Source: Streptomyces bottropensis ATCC 25435 (GTDB taxonomy: Bacteria; Actinomycetota; Actinomycetes; Streptomycetales; Streptomycetaceae). From it: a stretch of DNA of 64,000 nucleotides. The notes beneath the pieces are model-generated. The model was not told the DNA's origin and did no database searches. It saw only the letters and a program-made list of their open reading frames with translations. The stretch's first letter is position 1. Each line of letters starts with the position of its first letter. Of this stretch, positions 60,560 through 64,000 are shown in pieces. The stretch lies in assembly GCF_000383595.1 (NCBI RefSeq), contig NZ_KB911581.1, forward strand, positions 3,912,265 to 3,976,264. Reading direction: 5' to 3'. Position numbers and translations under genes: made by a program.

Positions 60560-62094
60560 CGCGTCACCTCGGGGTGTGCGGCGAGCAGGGTCTCGACCGT
60601 ATCGGCTTCCGCGGGGGTCTTGTCGTCGCGATAGCGGATCACCCGGGCGAAGCGGAGGGTGACGCCGGCCGGGTAGCGGGTGGAGCGCTGCAGCCCGTCG
60701 TAGGCGATCTCGACGACGAGTTCGGGCCGTACGGTCACGCCCCAGCGGTGCTCCTCCACGGCCAGCTCCCTCAGCCGTTCGGTCTGCCAGGCCAGCAGGG
60801 CGTCGGTCATGCCCTTGAAGGTCTTGCCGAGCATGGCGAAGGAGCCGTCGGCGGTGCGGGCGCCGAGATGGAGGTTGGAGAGCCTGCCCGTGCGGCGGCC
60901 GTGGCCCCACTCCGCGGCCAGGACCACCAGATCGAGGGTGTGCACCGGCTTGACCTTCAGCCAGGACGCGCCGCGCCGGCCCGCGCTGTAGGGGGCGTCG
61001 AGGGCCTTGAGGACGACACCCTCGTGGCCGCGTGCCAGGGTGTCGGCGAGGAAGCGTTCCGCCTCGGGCAGGTCGTCCGGGCCGGCCACGAGGGTGCGGC
61101 GGACCCGCATGGGCTCGGGTACGAGACGGGCGAGTACGGCGTGGCGGTCGGTGAAGGGGAGGTCGAGGAGGTCCTGGCCGTCCACGGAGAGCGCGTCGAA
61201 GAAGACCGGCGAGACGGGGATCTGTTCGGCGGCCGTCGTCACGTCCAGCCGGGAGCCGACGCGCCCGGCGGTCTCCTGGAAGGAGCGGGGGCGGCCGGTC
61301 TCGTCGAACGCGATCACCTCTCCGTCCAGGATGAACCTTTCGCCCCGCAACTCCAGTGCGGCCGCGGTGAGTTCGGGCAGCCGGTCGGTGATGTCGTCCA
61401 GGGTGCGGGTGTACAGACGTACGTCTTCGCCGTCGCGGTGGACCTGGACGCGGATGCCGTCCAGCTTCTCCTCGACCGCGCACACGCTCAGTTTCGCCAC
61501 GGCCTCCGCGACGCAGGACGCGCTGTGCGCGAGCATCGGCAGGACGGGTCGGCCGACGGTGAGCCGGAACCCCGCGAGGGCCGAGGGGCCTTCCGCGAGC
61601 AGGGCCTGGGCCACGGTCTGCAGCGAACCCGCCAGCATCACCGCCCGCCGTACGTCGCCCGCGGGCGCGCCGGTGGCCCCGGCCAGGCCCTCCACGGCCA
61701 GTGCGTCCAGGGCGCCCTGGCGGACCTCGCCGGTGAGCAGGCCGAACAGGTAGCGCTGCTCGTCCTCGGTGGCCGCCGTCAGCAACTCGCCGACCAGACG
61801 CCGGCGTTCGGTCTGCGAACCGGGTCCGCTGACCGCGCCGATCACCGTCAGCCGGGCGTCGACCTCCCGGACCGTGAGGGTGGGGGTGGTGGCCGGTGGG
61901 ATCTGCTGGTCGAGGACCTTCCAGCCGATGCCCAGGCGGCCCTGGGGCAGGCGGCCCGCGAGGTAGGGGATGACGATCGGCACGTCCGCCTCCTCGGCGT
62001 CCCGGAAGAGGTCGGCGAGCAGGGCCGTCTTGCGGGACCGGGCCGAGGTGGCGGCGATCTCTTGCGACACGCGGGCGAGCCGGGCGAAGAGCAT
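60556..62094 (-). CDS. ATP-dependent DNA ligase
   Basis: 512 residues. An N-terminal DNA-binding domain is followed by the adenylation domain with Lys in EEKLDGIRVQVH (motif I), ERFILDGEVIAF (III), EGVVLKALDAPYSAGRR (IV) and SWLKVKP (V); the OB domain carries PELVVEIAYDGLQRS. Second ligase to the usual NAD-dependent LigA; similar to actinobacterial LigB/LigC types. Starts ATG 62094. Overlaps the NUDIX gene by 4 bp. Confidence 0.94.
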   Translation of the reverse strand: MLFARLARVSQEIAATSARSRKTALLADLFRDAEEADVPIVIPYLAGRLPQGRLGIGWKVLDQQIPPATTPTLTVREVDARLTVIGAVSGPGSQTERRRLVGELLTAATEDEQRYLFGLLTGEVRQGALDALAVEGLAGATGAPAGDVRRAVMLAGSLQTVAQALLAEGPSALAGFRLTVGRPVLPMLAHSASCVAEAVAKLSVCAVEEKLDGIRVQVHRDGEDVRLYTRTLDDITDRLPELTAAALELRGERFILDGEVIAFDETGRPRSFQETAGRVGSRLDVTTAAEQIPVSPVFFDALSVDGQDLLDLPFTDRHAVLARLVPEPMRVRRTLVAGPDDLPEAERFLADTLARGHEGVVLKALDAPYSAGRRGASWLKVKPVHTLDLVVLAAEWGHGRRTGRLSNLHLGARTADGSFAMLGKTFKGMTDALLAWQTERLRELAVEEHRWGVTVRPELVVEIAYDGLQRSTRYPAGVTLRFARVIRYRDDKTPAEADTVETLLAAHPEVTR

Positions 62095-62138
62095 GGGGCC
62101 ATGCTCCTACGGAGTTCCGCCGGGCGCCTACGGGGGAG

Positions 62139-62170
62139 GGGGTGCGGGTGCGGGTGCGGGTGCGGGTGAG
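62139..62170. repeat. Hexamer repeat GGTGCG
   Basis: About five units of GGTGCG in the gap between the oxidoreductase end and the ligase start. Confidence 0.85.
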
Positions 62171-62171
62171 T

Positions 62172-62222
62172 GGGGCTTCTCTCGCAGTCCCCCCGCGCCC
62201 TTTGCGGCGACGGCCCTTCGGG
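62172..62222 (+). repeat. Dispersed intergenic repeat, decayed copy F
   Basis: GGCTTCTCTCGCAGTCCCCC then CGCGCCCTTT and a small hairpin GGCCCTTCGGGCC. Compare copy E: GGCTTCCCGCGCAGTTCCCC. Confidence 0.5.
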
Positions 62223-62240
62223 CCGATCCCTCACACCCGG

Positions 62241-63179
62241 CTATCGCGGGGTCGCCGCGTCCAGGTCCGTCATCAGGAGGTCCCCGTTGATCGTCGCGCC
62301 TGCTCGGTAGCCCGAGGAGGCCGCGTTGACGACCTGTTCGGAGAAGCCCATCGCGTTGCCGACGGCCCAGACACCCGGGACCGTGGTCCGGCCCGTCGGG
62401 TCGATGACCGGATAGGCGCCGAAGGGGGTCTCGTCCAGGTCGGCGCCCAGTTTCTCCAGCAGGCCGGTCCGCGGGAGAGGCCGGGGCGCGGTGAAGAGCA
62501 CCGAGCGGGCGTGGGTCGAGCCGTCGGCGAGCCTGACGCCCGTGAGGTGGTCGTCCTCCACCACCAGGTCCGCGACCACTCCGGGGACCACCGACACCCC
62601 GGCCGCCACGAGACGGCGCAGGTCGTCGTCGGAGAGATCGCCCTCGGCGACCTCGTGCAGGAACAGGGTCACGTCCTTGGACCACTGGGAGACCATCAGG
62701 GCCTGGTGCACGCTCATCGGGGTGGTGGCGAGGACGCCGAAGGGCTGGTCGCGGACCTCCCAGCCGTGGCAGTAGGGGCAGTGCAGGACGTCCCGGCCGA
62801 AACGTTCGGCGACGCCGGGGACGGCCGGGAGTTCGTCCTTGAGGCCGGTGGCGACGACCAGGCGCCGGGCGCGCACGGCACGGCCGTCGGCGAGGGTCAC
62901 GGTGAAACTCCCGCCGTCGTCGTTCCGGGTCACGTCCACCGCCCGGCCCCGGACCACCTCGACGCCGTAGCGGGCGATCTCCTCCCGGCCGACGGCCAGG
63001 AACTCCGCCGGCGGCATCCCGTCCCGCGACAGAAAGCCCTGAATGTGCGCGGCGGGCGCGTTGCGGGGCTCGCCCGCGTCGACGACCAGCGTGTGGCGCC
63101 GGGCCCGGCCGAGGACCAGGGCGGCGGAGAGCCCCGCCGCGCCGCCGCCGATGACGATCACTTCGTACTGCTCGGTCAT
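62241..63179 (-). CDS. Thioredoxin-reductase-like FAD oxidoreductase
   Basis: 312 residues. FAD-binding GGGAAGLSAAL (11-21), redox pair CPYC in LHCPYCHGWEVRD, NAD(P)-site region and the C-terminal GVWAVGNAMGFSEQ. The Cys pair resembles thioredoxin reductase, but no thioredoxin gene is adjacent; the HCPYCHGWE type is common in actinobacterial gliotoxin-reductase-like enzymes. Start ATG 63179 after GGAGGTGGTC. Divergent from an XRE-cupin regulator. Confidence 0.88.
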   Translation of the reverse strand: MTEQYEVIVIGGGAAGLSAALVLGRARRHTLVVDAGEPRNAPAAHIQGFLSRDGMPPAEFLAVGREEIARYGVEVVRGRAVDVTRNDDGGSFTVTLADGRAVRARRLVVATGLKDELPAVPGVAERFGRDVLHCPYCHGWEVRDQPFGVLATTPMSVHQALMVSQWSKDVTLFLHEVAEGDLSDDDLRRLVAAGVSVVPGVVADLVVEDDHLTGVRLADGSTHARSVLFTAPRPLPRTGLLEKLGADLDETPFGAYPVIDPTGRTTVPGVWAVGNAMGFSEQVVNAASSGYRAGATINGDLLMTDLDAATPR

Positions 63180-63221
63180 GGTGACCACCTCCACCACGAC
63201 GGTCGCCCGTACAGCGGCACA

Positions 63222-63250
63222 TTGACAAACGGCTTTGCCGAAACTGCAAT
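63222..63250 (+). promoter_or_regulatory. Promoter of the XRE-cupin gene
   Basis: TTGACA (63222-63227), 17 nt, TGCAAT (63245-63250); ATG 6 nt further. Close to consensus and suggests a leaderless mRNA. The small dyad CGGC-TTT-GCCG lies in the spacer. Confidence 0.65.
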
Positions 63251-63256
63251 AGCGGG

Positions 63257-63853
63257 ATGAGTGACACGAGTGCGGACGCGAGCGGCTCGGACGAGGTCCT
63301 GGCCGGGGTCGGGCCCCGGCTGCGGCGGATCCGGAAGGAGCGGGAGGCGACGCTGGCCGGGCTGTCGGAGGCGACCGGCATCTCGGTGAGCACGTTGTCG
63401 CGGCTGGAGTCGGGGCTGCGCAGGCCCAGCCTGGAGCTGTTGCTGCCGATCGCGCGGGCCCACCAGGTGCCGCTGGACGAACTGATCGGGGAGCCGCCGG
63501 TCGGCGACCCCCGGGTGCGGTCGAAGCCGATCCAGCGGCACGGGCGGACGTACTGGCCGCTGACCCGGCAGCCGGGCGGCCTCCAGGCCTTCAAGGTGCT
63601 CGTGCCCCAGTCGAAGCAGGAGCCGGAGCCGCGCACGCACGAGGGCTACGAGTGGCTGTATGTGATGTCCGGGAAACTCCGGGTCGTGCTCGGCGACCAT
63701 GATGTGGTGATGGTCGCCGGGGAGGCCGCCGAGTTCGACACCCGGGTCCCGCACTGGTTCGGTTCGACGGGGGAGGGGCCGGTGGAGTTCCTCAGCCTCT
63801 TCGGGCCTCAGGGGGAGCGGATGCACGTACGGGCGCGGCCCACGCGTGCGTGA
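63257..63853 (+). CDS. XRE regulator with C-terminal cupin domain
   Basis: 198 residues. Helix-turn-helix at about 18-75 (LRRIRKEREATLAGLSEATG, STLSRLESGLRRPSLE) and a cupin domain at 115-190 (RTHEGYEWLYVMSGKLRVVLGD, FDTRVPHWFGST). PuuR/SutR type; the cupin senses a small molecule. ATG 63257 with no Shine-Dalgarno. Divergent from the FAD oxidoreductase, the likely target. Confidence 0.92.
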   Translation: MSDTSADASGSDEVLAGVGPRLRRIRKEREATLAGLSEATGISVSTLSRLESGLRRPSLELLLPIARAHQVPLDELIGEPPVGDPRVRSKPIQRHGRTYWPLTRQPGGLQAFKVLVPQSKQEPEPRTHEGYEWLYVMSGKLRVVLGDHDVVMVAGEAAEFDTRVPHWFGSTGEGPVEFLSLFGPQGERMHVRARPTRA

Positions 63854-63889
63854 CGCACGCTACTGCTCCGCGACGGTTCCCCGGAGGGC

Positions 63890-63901
63890 AAGCGACCGCT
63901 T
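63890..63901. promoter_or_regulatory. Palindrome AAGCG-AC-CGCTT
   Basis: 5-2-5 dyad in the gap before the gene at the right edge; resembles TetR-family operators seen before actinobacterial oxidoreductase genes. Confidence 0.45.
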
Positions 63902-63966
63902 AGTATGCATGCGACAGTCGACCCCGGTCCGACGAAGACGTCCGAGGCAGTCCGTGGAGGCATCGC

Positions 63967-64000
63967 ATGCAGGCATGGCAAGTGCACGAGAACGGCGAGC
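63967..64000 (+). CDS. Start of probable quinone oxidoreductase (zinc-type alcohol dehydrogenase superfamily)
   Basis: Only 11 codons: MQAWQVHENGE. ATG 63967 with GGAGGCATCGC upstream. The sequence is like the usual beginning of NADPH:quinone oxidoreductases, but is too short to be sure. Confidence 0.45.
   Translation, partial: MQAWQVHENGE

Overview
The window looks like chromosomal core sequence from a Streptomyces-type actinomycete. The DNA is very GC-rich with G/C at almost every third codon position, and GTG and TTG starts are common. Marker families include an F420-dependent luciferase-like oxidoreductase, a DUF397/XRE/ATPase regulatory module, MurT-GatD, an ATP-dependent DNA ligase, ureABCFGD without ureE, and bioB-A-D divergent from bioF. 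From memory the gene order resembles the S. coelicolor SCO1198-SCO1255 stretch; this was not checked by alignment. I see no transposase, integrase, phage gene, tRNA, rRNA, CRISPR array or biosynthetic cluster.

Layout. 1-13 kb: mug (cut by the left edge), purB, DUF4326, a GDSL hydrolase, a pair of CNNM/CBS membrane proteins, a GNAT enzyme, an F420 oxidoreductase, a MacB/FtsX-type ABC exporter, a ribbon-helix-helix/Fic-like toxin-antitoxin pair, a methyltransferase and a secreted lipase. 13-20 kb: a LuxR-type regulator and the biotin genes (bioB-bioA-bioD on minus, bioF on plus) around a shared control region with a perfect inverted repeat. 20-27.8 kb: an abaA/whiJ-like module, a cell-wall NlpC/P60 enzyme under a c-di-AMP riboswitch, a ClpP-like peptidase, a frameshifted Tat-exported protein, a lone Phd-type antitoxin beside a 7-bp tandem repeat, and a TetR/membrane-protein pair with two near-identical operators. 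27.8-33 kb: the urease operon behind a GlnR-type box. 33-42 kb: a secreted tripeptidyl aminopeptidase, an epimerase, an acyltransferase, a GAF-PAS-GAF-PP2C phosphatase, and rocD-ddaH with an Lrp regulator. 42-50 kb: a LytTR/LytS two-component system around a sodium:solute symporter and a small membrane protein, then a Ser/Thr kinase in operon with a PASTA/DUF6777 lipoprotein. 50-64 kb: ctaG, pfkA, gatD-murT, def, TetR/acyl-CoA dehydrogenase, a TenA remnant, succinate-semialdehyde dehydrogenase, NUDIX plus DNA ligase, a thioredoxin-reductase-like enzyme divergent from an XRE-cupin regulator, and the start of a probable quinone oxidoreductase.

How the parts fit. Nitrogen use is well represented: urease, ornithine aminotransferase and an arginine/citrulline-type hydrolase, with GlnR- and Lrp-type control. 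Cell-wall functions appear three times: MurT-GatD amidation, the c-di-AMP-controlled NlpC/P60 enzyme, and a kinase whose probable muropeptide-binding PASTA domain sits in a separate lipoprotein. Several genes (purB, the toxin-antitoxin pair, lytTR, def, the XRE-cupin gene) have a -10-like hexamer 6-8 nt before the start codon, suggesting leaderless mRNAs. A dispersed intergenic repeat family with a terminator-like hairpin occurs at least six times and seems to have eroded some neighbouring genes.
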